The notes under the pieces: generated by a model
What the model was told of the DNA's origin: nothing
Database searches by the model: none
Seen by the model: only the letters and a program-made list of their open reading frames with translations
Assembly: GCA_946965045.2 (NCBI GenBank)
Contig: OX337231.1
Location: 744,001-808,000 of the forward strand
Source of the DNA: Epithemia pelagica
Lineage: Eukaryota > Bacillariophyta > Bacillariophyceae > Surirellales > Surirellaceae
Reading direction: 5' to 3'
DNA: 64,000 bases
Translations under genes and position numbers: made by a program
Shown here: one piece after another, positions 10,882 to 20,328 of the stretch
Numbering within the stretch: the first letter of the stretch is position 1
How the letters are laid out: every line of letters begins with the position of its first letter

Positions 10882-12359
10882 TCAATTGGCCAGGTTAAGC
10901 AGGATTTCTGGCTGGTTTCTCATCATGCATACACAGGTCTTGAAGTCATCCGAAAAGTAGAGTGTACATCGACAGTCCATTGCCTTGGTACCACCTCCAA
11001 GCTTAGGGCCACGACAGTCCACTACTAATACCTGGTTGGAAGGAACATCTCGATACTTGCCATTGAATCCATCAAAGCGAGCGACATGCTCCCCAATCTT
11101 GTCGCCCAGTCGCAACAACTCAAGACACCATTGCAACGCCCCAGTAATGTAGAAATCAATCTCCCCGTATTGGTCGCTTCCGTCTACTGTACCGGTTGTA
11201 AATGTATTCAGCTCCGGGACAAGGTAGTTCTTGAGAGGGAGGTGCAGTGATAACGCTTCGTTAAACAGATGCTGAAAAGCTGCCTCTTTCGGGAAACCGT
11301 CGTGCAGGGTGGCTCTTAGTCTTGTGGCAGAAATCGACTGCACGGCACGTATCACTAAATCATCCAAGCTAGGCGGTGTTTCGGTTGCTCGATTTGGAAA
11401 GCAGCGCCTGCTGTAGTACCATTGCGAAGCAATACAGGAGAACTTACCGTGTGAGTCGAGGATGCCTGCCCGGACAAAAGGTGCAAGTGGTGGGTTCTCT
11501 TGTAGATCGCGTATGTCGTCATCAAGCAAGACATCCACTATCCGATACTGCGCCTCCCGCCCAATACGAGCAGGCAGTTAGAAGCATCGGTCCAAACGAT
11601 TAATGAAGTGCTCCGATCGACAGTAGCTTCGACCAATTCGAGCGCGCCCGGACTCTTTCTTGCTTCCTCCAACATCCTCACCCCGGCCATGACGGTTCCA
11701 ACGTGGTGCATTCCGTCGCTGAGTTTGCTAACTTTCAAGAGAGTATCTGCATAGGTTTCCCAGGATTCGTAGCCCCATACCTTCGCAAACATGAGAAATA
11801 ACTCATTGGCTTCCTCGCGACTAATGTTTTCATGGACATGGGCCAAGTCCTTGAATTGTACGGGGGAATCATGCGTTGCCAAATCGTACGTCGCCCCGAT
11901 AACCACAAAGACATTATTACTAACATCAGCCGCTTGCACGTCCTTCACAACATACTCCCAAAACGGAAAATATTCCTCTCCATAGGCTGACTGCGCATCA
12001 TCCAGCATCAACCAGGTGTTGCGTAGCTGTTTTAATTTCGACGTACCGGACGCCGGAAATCCCTCCTCCGCGAGGATGCTAAAAAGCGTTCCGAGCCCAC
12101 GATGTCTAGGCGAGAACCTGATAACCGTTGCTTCATCTCTTTCCACAATCTGTTCAACCAATTGTAGCAGGGATGTTTTACCAGTAGCTGGGGAAGATCC
12201 TACGACAACGTGTTGGCGTTCTCTAGCGGTGGAGATAATTCGGTTCACAACATTTGTTCTTTTCAGGTGGTTGCCCTTCAACGCAATTCCGTCTGTCCTA
12301 AGCACAGGTGACGACACCTGCTCCTCACGTGGTCTTTTTGTCGACGGAGTCGTATCCAT
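10882..12359 (-). pseudogene. Crinkler (CRN)-type P-loop NTPase + REase protein, frameshifted
   Basis: Part 1 runs from ATG 12357-12359 to a TAG at 11538-11540. It holds a STAND-like NTPase: Walker A GSSPATGKTS and Walker B LMLDDAQ followed by AYGEEYFPFWEYVVKD, the layout seen in CRN NTPases. Part 2 lies in another minus-strand frame, opens after a stop at 11578-11580 and ends at 10882. It carries a restriction-endonuclease-like domain with GEIDFYI, WCLELLRLGDKIGEHVARF, GKY and VLVVDCRG, characteristic of CRN REase modules. The two frames overlap for about 40 bp (11541-11577), so a single indel there splits the gene. CRN proteins are proposed effector or self-defence nucleases derived from mobile elements. 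No N-terminal header domain is seen. It could be a dead copy, a sequencing error or a programmed shift. Confidence 0.8.
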
Positions 12360-12459
12360 AGTTTGCTGAGACAGTGTTGATCCTGTCAATGGTATAAGCG
12401 CAACAGGAGATAATTGAGGTTTTGCGTGCTTGTAGAACGTTAGTGGCGTCGCGTGGGGT

Positions 12460-12540
12460 TGTGTGTGACACCCTCGCGGTGGCGACGTTGCCCGCAATGC
12501 GCGCTATATGCGGTCGCGCGAGTCTGCACGCTTGCTGTAG
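12460..12540 (+). repeat. GC-rich direct repeat, copy B
   Basis: Same orientation and core words as copy A at 8120-8230. It lies about 100 bp upstream of the CRN-like gene start (which reads away from it) and 60 bp from the duplicated PSMB2 3' block. Confidence 0.75.
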
Positions 12541-12602
12541 ATTTCTGTCGGATTTTCTGGGGACACTGCCACCATGATGTCGGGAGTCGGGTTTGTACAA
12601 AC

Positions 12603-13293
12603 GACCATGATGTTGCAACACATGACCATGACCAGGATGGGCCGACAGGAGGAACGTCCGTCGATGGAGAACTAATTATTTTGATTCCCAATGCGGCTGA
12701 CATCCATGGTGCCTTAGGATGGATATTTTATAGGAAGAAGTGTCGGCTGCTAGAAATTCTCGAAAGAGGGGAAAGAGACTGTGTTTCGCCCATCCAAACA
12801 CAACGTTTGTGTGTGCAACTCTCGAGACTTCACTCCAAATGCGATTGTACTTGGCCGGTTCTCGTCTCGTTTCCTGTCCATCAAACCAAGGGGCTAGAGA
12901 AAGTTCAAGATCGTCCCGTTTCGAAAAAGCAACAATTTAACCAATGTCTCCTCCTGCCCCAACTGCGCCATCCTTGTCATTGTGTGTTTCTCATTGTGTT
13001 ACGAGAGCAACAATCGACATCCATGTGTGGCATCCAAACATTTGATACAGGGTGTTCCGGCATGATGGTTAATGAGATAGCGTTGTCGCAATTGATCAAA
13101 ACAATGATGCATAAGTGTCGTGGCTTGCTCCAAACTCATGTTGGGATGATAATTCTGATCCAAAATGGACCACACAAAGGCACTGGCCAATCCATGAACA
13201 CCATATTCCTTCATTCGTTGCAAGGAACCATATTCGTCCAACCAATACAAGTGGGGACGTAATAACCCTTTGGTGGTAGTTGTGGGGGTGGAT
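12603..13293. repeat. segmental duplication, source copy (PSMB2-like 3' end and flank)
   Basis: Direct-orientation partner of 9867-10560. Both begin at (A/G)CCATGATGTTGCAACACA. Both end in the linker before the conserved C-terminus, where similarity fades after AACCCTTTGGTGG. The shared non-coding part (12603-12998) is conserved as well as the coding part, which argues for recent duplication. Confidence 0.85.
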
Positions 13294-14294
13294 GGACTGG
13301 CAGCCGACGAAGAATCCTCATGGCTTTGTTGGTTATCGCCATCAACATCTGGAACATTTGGGGTAGTGGAATGATTCGCGAGTGTGTCCTGTCGATGTTC
13401 CTGTGCTTGGGAAAGTACCGGTGATCCTTGCTGCTGCTGCTGCAAAGCCCTTGTGACTTGTTGTCGAACACGCCACGACAAAGAGGATTCGTCGCTATTA
13501 TTCTCCTTATCCTGCTGTGTTTGATCATTCGTATTGTCGTCGGGCATCATTCCAGCCACCAACAGACAAACGTTGCATGGTAATGAGGATCGCAATCGCT
13601 CGTAAATGTACTGTCGTGCACAGTGTGCCGTGGCCTCGACCGTCACTGCTCCTCCTCCTCCTCCTCCCGGCCTCGGTGGTGGTGCCACAGGATACAGTCG
13701 TGGCTGATGTTGCGGCTGGTTCCTTGGTTTCCAATGCATTCGAGTTTGAGGAGGATCAAAATGATGATTGTAGTAGTCGACATCGCAGCCCACACTGGCC
13801 TGATATTCTTGCAGGGTACCCATGGCCTTGAGATATCCCACCAACCGATCCGCATCGGCTGTATCTCCTGCCACTGCTGCAGCAATCGTTTGTTGTTGTT
13901 GTTGTTGATTGGAGAGACGATGTGGACGTAGGAGTGGTACTGGTGGTGCCTGCTGGTTGTTGGAATCGTCTCGGTCCTCCTGTACTGCAACAGTTTGGGT
14001 CACTTGTTGTGGTTGTGGTTGCTGTTGTGCGTCCGACTCGGGAAAGGGATTGGTCAAGACGGCAATCTTATCCACATGGGTGGCCGTCCAGGCAATGGAT
14101 CCACCGGCCAAGGCCGAATCAGCCCCCAACAGGACAAAATCGCGACCGACAATTCCAATCAAGGTTTCCGTTTGAGCCGCCGAGGATTCTGCCTTCCAGG
14201 GCGAAAGTATCAGGATCAGTAATATTACTGAGACAATGCTACGACGGTGAGTATCCATGGACATGGTGCTTGACCTCTCCTGTCGTGTCCTCAT
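12999..14294 (-). CDS. PSMB2-like 20S proteasome beta subunit with secretory signal and long inserts
   Basis: Taken from ATG 14292-14294 (MRTRQERSS...); ATGs at 14477 and two a few codons inside are alternatives. A basic stretch and a strong hydrophobic run (SIVSVILLILILSPWKAESSA) form a signal peptide-like segment ending just before TETLIGIVGRDFVLLGADSA, which matches the beta4/PSMB2 N-terminus. The end LDEYGSLQRMKEYGVHG...ILDQNYHPNMSLEQA...CFDQLRQRYLI also matches PSMB2. Between conserved blocks lie long Q-, P/G- and S/T-rich inserts, making 431 aa against about 200 for usual PSMB2. PSMB2 lacks the catalytic Thr, and none is expected here. The signal would send the product into the secretory system or towards the complex plastid, which is unusual. 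The gene starts 254 bp from GT copy 1, head to head. Confidence 0.8.
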   Translation of the reverse strand: MRTRQERSSTMSMDTHRRSIVSVILLILILSPWKAESSAAQTETLIGIVGRDFVLLGADSALAGGSIAWTATHVDKIAVLTNPFPESDAQQQPQPQQVTQTVAVQEDRDDSNNQQAPPVPLLRPHRLSNQQQQQQTIAAAVAGDTADADRLVGYLKAMGTLQEYQASVGCDVDYYNHHFDPPQTRMHWKPRNQPQHQPRLYPVAPPPRPGGGGGGAVTVEATAHCARQYIYERLRSSLPCNVCLLVAGMMPDDNTNDQTQQDKENNSDESSLSWRVRQQVTRALQQQQQGSPVLSQAQEHRQDTLANHSTTPNVPDVDGDNQQSHEDSSSAASPSTPTTTTKGLLRPHLYWLDEYGSLQRMKEYGVHGLASAFVWSILDQNYHPNMSLEQATTLMHHCFDQLRQRYLINHHAGTPCIKCLDATHGCRLLLS

Positions 14295-14548
14295 GGTTGT
14301 TCTCTGTGTCCGATCTTTACCAAAGATTTTTGGGTCCCTTCGAATCATTTGAGTCGCATGTAACTCGCTTTCAACGAAAGCATCTTTGTACACTATTACA
14401 GATCCATCTCTACTCTGGTTATGACCACATGACCATGAGGTTGCCATTTCCGATGGTTCATTAGAGGCAAGAAGCATTCACTATATCAATCAACACCCAC
14501 CACCAGCAAGGCCAACAAATGTGTTTGCTATGTTGATTCCACTTCATT

Positions 14549-16069
14549 ATGAATAACATTAACAACAATACGCACACTCTGAAACACTGCCACCGCCACA
14601 AGCCGACCGACCGCCAGGCTTGTCGGTATCGAACATCATGCGGCTCCAGACTGTTACTGCTCATGGTTTTGGTCGGACAGTTTGTGCTTGTGGTGGCCAT
14701 GTTCTATCCCCAGCTGAATATGGCAATCGCTCTTGGAGGAGAATCGTCGCCGAGTGACATGGATTTGATTTTACAGCTACTGAAGCACCAGCCCAAGAAT
14801 AAAAATGAGAGCAATGTATTGTCGTCCTCCACCTCATTGTCCTCCACAGCTGGGGAGGAAACTATATCCTCCTCCTCCTCTTCATCCCCATTTACCGTCT
14901 TTTGGAATCTCTATCTCCCCTCCGATCTGGATAAAGCAGGAAGAGTTTTGGATGCCATGCGCGAACAAGTCCATCAAGTCGCTCGATCTGCCGCCAAGGA
15001 ACCGCTGGTGCTCAAGTATGTCACAATTGGCAACCTGTCTCTCATCATGAACAATCAAATGATGACCACTTTGGTCGATCAAACCTGTGCGAAATACTCC
15101 AATATTGAATGTCATCACATTAAGCATGTCGCCAACGGCTTTGAAGAAGTCACGCTCGATGAATTGTACGATCAGTGTATGACAAATGACAACGACTACA
15201 ATGCCAATGTGGCCTACATACACAACAAGGGTTCCTACAATCCTGAGGGTCGGTTTGATCGCGTGAAAAAGAAAACTGAACGCCAAGATGCGTGGCGACG
15301 ACACGGTACAGCAGCTGCCCTTCATCCACACTGTCGTAACTTGTCGAACTCCTCTTCCCCTTCTTCTTCGGTTTCGTTTTTGGAAAGCAACAAGAAGAAC
15401 AAAGCATTGACAGAATGCAACGTGTGTGGTTTGTTTTGGGCTCCTCTTCCCTGGAATCATGCATCAGGAAACTTTTGGACAGCTCGTTGCGATTACGTTC
15501 GTCAATTGGTACGACCATCGTCGTTTCTTCAGCGAATGGATCACTTGGTGAACCATGTGTATCTGCCAATAGTGAATCAAGGTCGTCTCCTGGTGTCCAT
15601 CAATCGTATGCTAATGGGTCAATCGCGTTATTCCATGGAAGCATGGGTGGGGTCTCATCCTACCGTGCGCCCCTGTGACATGTCCACCGATCCAGATATC
15701 CGAGATTGGATCCATTATGATCGTCTCAATGCGACAGCTCCCCTTGACGATCCGGACGGTACCGACACGGTGATGAAGTGGGCCTTGTTTCCTCGACATA
15801 ACTTTTGGACCAGTGTGGCTTATTCGAAGCCACGATTCCGTCCAAGACGATACAAGAAAGTGGAGACTCGGCTTCTAGATTACAATGTATTAGGTGGTAT
15901 GTTGTTGCGATGGAAGGATGTCTATGGTGAAACGACAATGCCTCCCGACGATTCCTGGATATGGTCCTTTTACCCGGATGGAGAGGTGTGGAAACAAGGA
16001 CTGAAAACTCATGGCATGGCCAAGGTCTACGAAGCCATTTCGAAACCCTATTGGCCGGCCTCTCAGTAA
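14549..16069 (+). CDS. type II membrane glycosyltransferase-like protein, family copy 1 (intact)
   Basis: 506 aa. A short cytosolic N-terminus with His/Arg is followed by one membrane anchor (LLLLMVLVGQFVLVVAMFY, ~35-53), a low-complexity Ser-rich stem, then the lumenal domain starting at PFTVFWNLYLPS. Motifs shared by the three copies are VAYIHNKGS, RRHGTAAALHPHCRN, CNVCGLFWAPLPWNH, GNFWTARCDYVRQL and DDSWIWSFYPDG. YIHxKGS with GNFW recalls a glycosyltransferase group in algae and giant viruses, so a Golgi sugar-transfer role is inferred. Donor and acceptor are unknown, and no classical DxD is certain. Two paralogues lie at 22219-23724 (inverted) and 31878-33551. Confidence 0.65.
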   Translation: MNNINNNTHTLKHCHRHKPTDRQACRYRTSCGSRLLLLMVLVGQFVLVVAMFYPQLNMAIALGGESSPSDMDLILQLLKHQPKNKNESNVLSSSTSLSSTAGEETISSSSSSSPFTVFWNLYLPSDLDKAGRVLDAMREQVHQVARSAAKEPLVLKYVTIGNLSLIMNNQMMTTLVDQTCAKYSNIECHHIKHVANGFEEVTLDELYDQCMTNDNDYNANVAYIHNKGSYNPEGRFDRVKKKTERQDAWRRHGTAAALHPHCRNLSNSSSPSSSVSFLESNKKNKALTECNVCGLFWAPLPWNHASGNFWTARCDYVRQLVRPSSFLQRMDHLVNHVYLPIVNQGRLLVSINRMLMGQSRYSMEAWVGSHPTVRPCDMSTDPDIRDWIHYDRLNATAPLDDPDGTDTVMKWALFPRHNFWTSVAYSKPRFRPRRYKKVETRLLDYNVLGGMLLRWKDVYGETTMPPDDSWIWSFYPDGEVWKQGLKTHGMAKVYEAISKPYWPASQ

Positions 16070-16452
16070 CGACTGGCAGTCCAAGGTGCTTCGCAATCCA
16101 ACACCAGCCGCAACATAACTGTTGGTTTGTCCTTCAATCATGCAACAATCGGCACATGATGCTTAACGTCTCGAAAAGCAGTTCCACATCCTACTGGGAT
16201 CCGTCCCCCGTCTGGCTAGAACCTGTTACCTTTTGACTGCACCAAACACAATGTATCATTAAAAGGGCTACGATGATCGCAATGCGATAAGTATGCAAGA
16301 GCAGAGGAAATTCTTCAGTGCCGATGCTAATTATGAGATATAAAGAAATTCCAACATGTTAACGGAAAGAGCAGTTCAGGGCGCGACGGGACACTGAGGC
16401 AACACTGCATGTCTGTTTTAGGGCGGAAAACTTGCATCCCCAGTGGTCATTG
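16070..16452. other. intergenic, 3' flank partly shared with GT copy 2
   Basis: The first ~60 bp after the stop (GGCAGTCCAAG...CTT.GCAATCCA) are also found after GT copy 2, so the duplication included 3' flank. Nothing else recognised. Confidence 0.5.
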
Positions 16453-18150
16453 TCATGGAAGGGTGTTATTCGGCCAACTCTCACAGTCACTCCGTTCGAG
16501 ATGGCTACTCTCTGCAATTGGAGACGAGCAAAAGAACCCAGCCAAGTTCTGTTTTTCGCACTGAGCAAGAGTTTTGGGTTCCCGACAATCCAGATTGTGG
16601 TAGACGAGAGAAGCTCCTGACTGACGTAAATATTCCGTACTGACTTCAATGAGCTGCATCGGACCCTCCCAAGAATTCTGTAAGAGCCAATATTCTGTCC
16701 CATCTGCTATGCGATACCCGAGAAGGATCATTGCATGATAGACCATTCCATCTCCTTCTCCAGGCTCATCAGTTTCCCAAGACCCGCTAAAACTTTCATC
16801 ATCAAGGTTATCGTCGTCCATAAGGTGGGACCAATCCTCTTCAGAGGGATTCTCGTCATCTTGATTCACAAAGGTCGATGCGTTGTCAATGGATACCCCC
16901 TCATTGGGTGTAATTTCATAGTCAAAGCTGGAACTCTTTGAGAAGGAGGCAGCGACAGTAGTGAATGTATCGTCGTCTTTGTCATCGTTTACGGATCCAT
17001 TCAAGGCTGCCTGCCATTTTACACGTAAAGCAGCTTCCTGATCTTTCAGTCCTGAATCAACGGGATCATTCAAAAGAATAAATTCGGCCGGTTCATCCCA
17101 CCGAGTGAACCGGGAAATTCCATGAGGAATCAAATGCGGAGGTATTTTATCCCAAACATTCTTCTCGATCACTTGCTCTGTATTCTCAATTTTGCATAGA
17201 ATTTGATCCAATTCAGGACAAAGTCTCCTTGCACTTTCTGATGGCGGTTTGCACCAAAAGGTTTCCGTGACTTTAAATCTGGACACCAAGATAGGTTGCT
17301 TTCCAAGTATGCTGAATATGAGTTGACGATCCAGCTCTCTTGACAAAGTAGATGCCGACTTTACCTCCGGTGCATGGGTGTCCGGTCCACAGGTAAAGAA
17401 TTTCTCGTCCAGAATTTGGAAGATACCCTGGGAATCCCCGCCTTTGTTATCAACAATATACTTCTTGAGCTGCTCATCGGTAAAGTGATGTCGGATCAGC
17501 CGTGACACATTGGTAGGAGGCACACATTCGCCAAAAACGCTCAAAACGTATGACATGGCCACACATGGTGCTTGAAGGAAGCAACTACCATGCTTTTGGA
17601 CTCGAAAGTAAAAGGTCACATTCGATGTATCTTCAAAAAACTCTGTTGCTCCTGTTTGTTGAAAGTAGCGGTGAATGGACAAACAAGCCCGGATATAATG
17701 AATACGATGAACCTCCTCATCGGATAGATCAGTATCTCCATCAGTGTTCATCACTTGCAAGATGCATTGTCGACTAGCTGGTCTCAACATGGCTTTGACA
17801 GCAGCGATTCGGTCCGTCTCGCTTCCATTTCTCATAAAGCTGCGACCATAAAGGAAGAGAAAAATACGACAAAACTCAAGAGGGAGCTCGACTTTGTTGC
17901 CATCATCCCTGATCTTATACCATTTCACCTCTTGTCGGTTGTTCACCCACTCAACCCGTATGCAAGGCCAATCGTTTATGATCGCGCTCACTGCTTTGTC
18001 GAAAGATTTCTTCCTCTTCTCAGGTACTTTGGGAGGCGAGAGATCATGATCTTCATATGATGCTCTCCTTGTCACCACAGAAGTGTTTATGGGATCCCCT
18101 TTCTTCTTCGAAATCTGGGGACATTGCGTTGGAGATTGTAAAGGTGTCAT
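16453..18150 (-). CDS. divergent papain-like cysteine peptidase (C1-like)
   Basis: 565 aa from the first ATG (18148-18150). The frame is open upstream without ATG, so an additional 5' exon is possible. The N-terminal ~200 residues are basic and of unknown fold (KSFDKAVSAIINDWPCIRVEW). The peptidase core shows Cys in GSCFLQAPCVAMSYVLSVFGEC, His in MVYHAMILLGYRI, and Asn in YWLLQNSWEGPMQLIEVS. That Cys-His-Asn order and spacing is as in papain (GSCWAF / HA / NSWG). An acidic insert (~residues 430-490) separates Cys and His regions, and no signal peptide is visible, so a cytosolic or nuclear enzyme is more likely than a lysosomal cathepsin. Substrate unknown. Confidence 0.68.
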   Translation of the reverse strand: MTPLQSPTQCPQISKKKGDPINTSVVTRRASYEDHDLSPPKVPEKRKKSFDKAVSAIINDWPCIRVEWVNNRQEVKWYKIRDDGNKVELPLEFCRIFLFLYGRSFMRNGSETDRIAAVKAMLRPASRQCILQVMNTDGDTDLSDEEVHRIHYIRACLSIHRYFQQTGATEFFEDTSNVTFYFRVQKHGSCFLQAPCVAMSYVLSVFGECVPPTNVSRLIRHHFTDEQLKKYIVDNKGGDSQGIFQILDEKFFTCGPDTHAPEVKSASTLSRELDRQLIFSILGKQPILVSRFKVTETFWCKPPSESARRLCPELDQILCKIENTEQVIEKNVWDKIPPHLIPHGISRFTRWDEPAEFILLNDPVDSGLKDQEAALRVKWQAALNGSVNDDKDDDTFTTVAASFSKSSSFDYEITPNEGVSIDNASTFVNQDDENPSEEDWSHLMDDDNLDDESFSGSWETDEPGEGDGMVYHAMILLGYRIADGTEYWLLQNSWEGPMQLIEVSTEYLRQSGASLVYHNLDCREPKTLAQCEKQNLAGFFCSSPIAESSHLERSDCESWPNNTLP

Positions 18151-18495
18151 TGTTGGATGCAAATTTATGATGTGTTGTTTCGATGACCACCGCGATATGT
18201 CGTCTTTGCGGCGGGAATGGTTTTTCCTACTTTTCGTGGTGACGCGATGGGTTTTAATTGCTGCTTTCGCGATGGGTTTTGATTTTAATGGCTGAACACG
18301 ACTCAAAAATCAAAAACACATCCCATATCACATTGCATCCGACGGGGCCACAAACGTTGGTAGAAACAGGAGATGTGGAGGACAGGTTTGGTGGGTTCTC
18401 GGCACCGTTACCAAAAAGTTTGTTGAGAAGTTGAGAAGAAGGCGGCTGGACGAACCATGGCAATTTGGCATTAATCCATAAAATGTGTATGATCC
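18151..18495. promoter_or_regulatory. divergent intergenic region
   Basis: 345 bp between the papain-like start and the P-loop gene start. The first ~160 bp keep the papain frame open and may be a 5' coding or UTR extension. No motif recognised. Confidence 0.35.
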
Positions 18496-19586
18496 ATGGA
18501 AAGAGAAATCGGGGGTGAATTTGAACAATGCCACAGGTTCACGGACGCCGACGCCGGAAAATCTGGAACAGACCTCGCAACTCGCAACAGCAACGTCGTC
18601 CAACCTCCAACGTCAAAGAAACTATGTGAGGCGGTAAAGAACAGAGCGATGATCAATGTCGAAATTGATAGAACAACGCTTGTCGCCAGCGACACAGTCA
18701 ACATGTTAGTCAAGCACTACGCACAAGCAATTCCAGGCAAAACGTAGGTCTGTTACGGCAAATCAGGCTGCGGCAAGACAAGGGCTGCTGCACATCTACT
18801 GCACAACAGTGACGACAAAGATTGCCCGAAACGAGCAGTCATGGTTAACGCCGAGGGGAGCAAAGACTTTGCCAAGGACTTTTCTATGCAACAAAATGCT
18901 GCCAATGCTGCCCCTCACCTTGTCAACATTCTTTGCGCAAGTAAATTTCAAGAAAAGAAAGATGCTGCAAAAGATTTCGGTACGAAGGTATACAAGGTCT
19001 GGAGTGGCTTCTGTCGACTAGGAGAGGGTTGTTTCGCACCGATGGTTGACGAACCAAGCATTTGCCTACAAGACAGCCGCCGATTGATACAAATCAGTAG
19101 AGGCCGTGAAATATCTAGCCGTTTCGACCTTCCTACTTTGATCATTGATGATTTGCCTGAGTCGGAGGCAAACGATCGATTCGTCAACCGGCTCTATACT
19201 CGAGCGTATGCTGAGAAGATTTCGGTCCTGATACTCACCAAAGATGATCAGTGGGCAACTAAAATGATAAAGGATATCAACGGCGGAGTGAAAATTCTTC
19301 CTGTGGATGGAGAGATTGAAAATCCCAGGGGAAACAGTGTTGAACCCTTTACTGAAGTACCAAGATGGACTGGAATGGGTTGGAATCTAGCTGATCTCCA
19401 ACTCTTCGCCTTGAAAATCCCAGGGGAAACAGTGTTGAACCCGTTACTGAAGTACCAAGATGGACTGGAATGGGTTGGAATCTAGCTGATCTCCAACTCT
19501 TCGCCGCGAGTTTGGGACCCCCCGACATCTCTGCAGAACTAAGAGATGGTATGACACCAGATGCAGTTGTCACATTACATTTGTAG
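18496..19586 (+). pseudogene. P-loop ATPase, broken by in-frame TAG and a 95-bp tandem duplication
   Basis: ATG 18496 opens a frame that meets TAG at 18745-18747, directly before CYGKSGCGKTRAAAHLL (Walker A). The same frame continues beyond with LPTLIIDDLPES (Walker B), a possible sensor region (ISVLILTKDDQWATKMI) and EVPRWTGMGWNLADLQLFA. There a 95-bp direct duplication shifts the frame, so the first unit leads to an early stop at 19483-19485. The second unit, read in the shifted frame, runs to the likely ancestral end (TAG 19584-19586). The two lesions make it a pseudogene unless the TAG lies in an unrecognised splice pattern. The family was not recognised beyond a AAA/STAND-like NTPase. 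Confidence 0.7.
19316..19505 (+). repeat. 95-bp tandem duplication (2 copies)
   Basis: 19316-19410 is repeated at 19411-19505 with one visible change (CCCTTT versus CCCGTT). The unit length is not a multiple of three, so it disrupts the P-loop gene's reading frame. Near identity implies a recent event. Confidence 0.95.
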
Positions 19587-20328
19587 CACTTGTTCTAGGG
19601 TAAGGAGAGTTCTGGGTGGGAAGAATTTGTAGAATTGGACCAGATGGATTGTGATGAAATCACCGAGTCGGCTATTTCCCGCCGCCGTCGTCCGAGCGGC
19701 TCGAATGGCAAGTGTGTCAGGAGTCCGCGTCTGTCGCGTACGGTCAAGGGTGAAGAAACTACATTGGGTTTCTTGATCTGGGACTTCTTCACGGAGATGA
19801 AACGTTGCTGGCAGCAGCCAATCGACGACGACCCAAATGCCTTGGAACAGTAGGAGATTGTCCTCTTCCTTTGATCTTTCTGGCTCCGCCACCAACGAGA
19901 ACCGTAGTAGATGCATGGGGATTGCCATGATTACACAACGATACTCATCACAGTCACGAATGTCATGATCATGGTATTTGTTCTTCTCGTTTTCGTGATT
20001 GGGAACGTCCTTCTCTTGCTCTTGTTGTCCCCCGAAAGTGATCTCAGCATTATCTTTCATGTCGACTCATTCTGGGTGATACATTATGTCCTCAGTATGG
20101 TCTTGTTGTCGTGTTCGTTCGAATGCATCTCGCCTGGCCTATGGCGGGTGCCTATCTCACCCAAATGGAAGGGGAGCGGTTGGAAAGGCGATGGAGAGAG
20201 CGCGAGGAGTTTGATCCATCTCGCTTACCTAGGTATCACCTACTTTTCCTATACCCAACCTTGTTCCATACAAATGATTAACGAGTGCTTCTATTCTATT
20301 TCCAACTCTTGGTATCTCCTCTGGGTGG
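19587..20328. other. convergent intergenic region
   Basis: 742 bp between the P-loop pseudogene and the GILT stop codon. ORFs here look like composition noise. No gene supported. Confidence 0.4.

Noticed and set aside
12453-13262. 269-codon plus-strand ORF across the GC-rich motif and PSMB2 3' region
   Set aside because: It runs antisense to the PSMB2-like C-terminus, starts within a repeat, and its duplicate at 9942-10313 does not preserve the frame.
19575-20060. 161-codon minus-strand ORF
   Set aside because: No domain, low complexity, and overlaps the end of the P-loop pseudogene.
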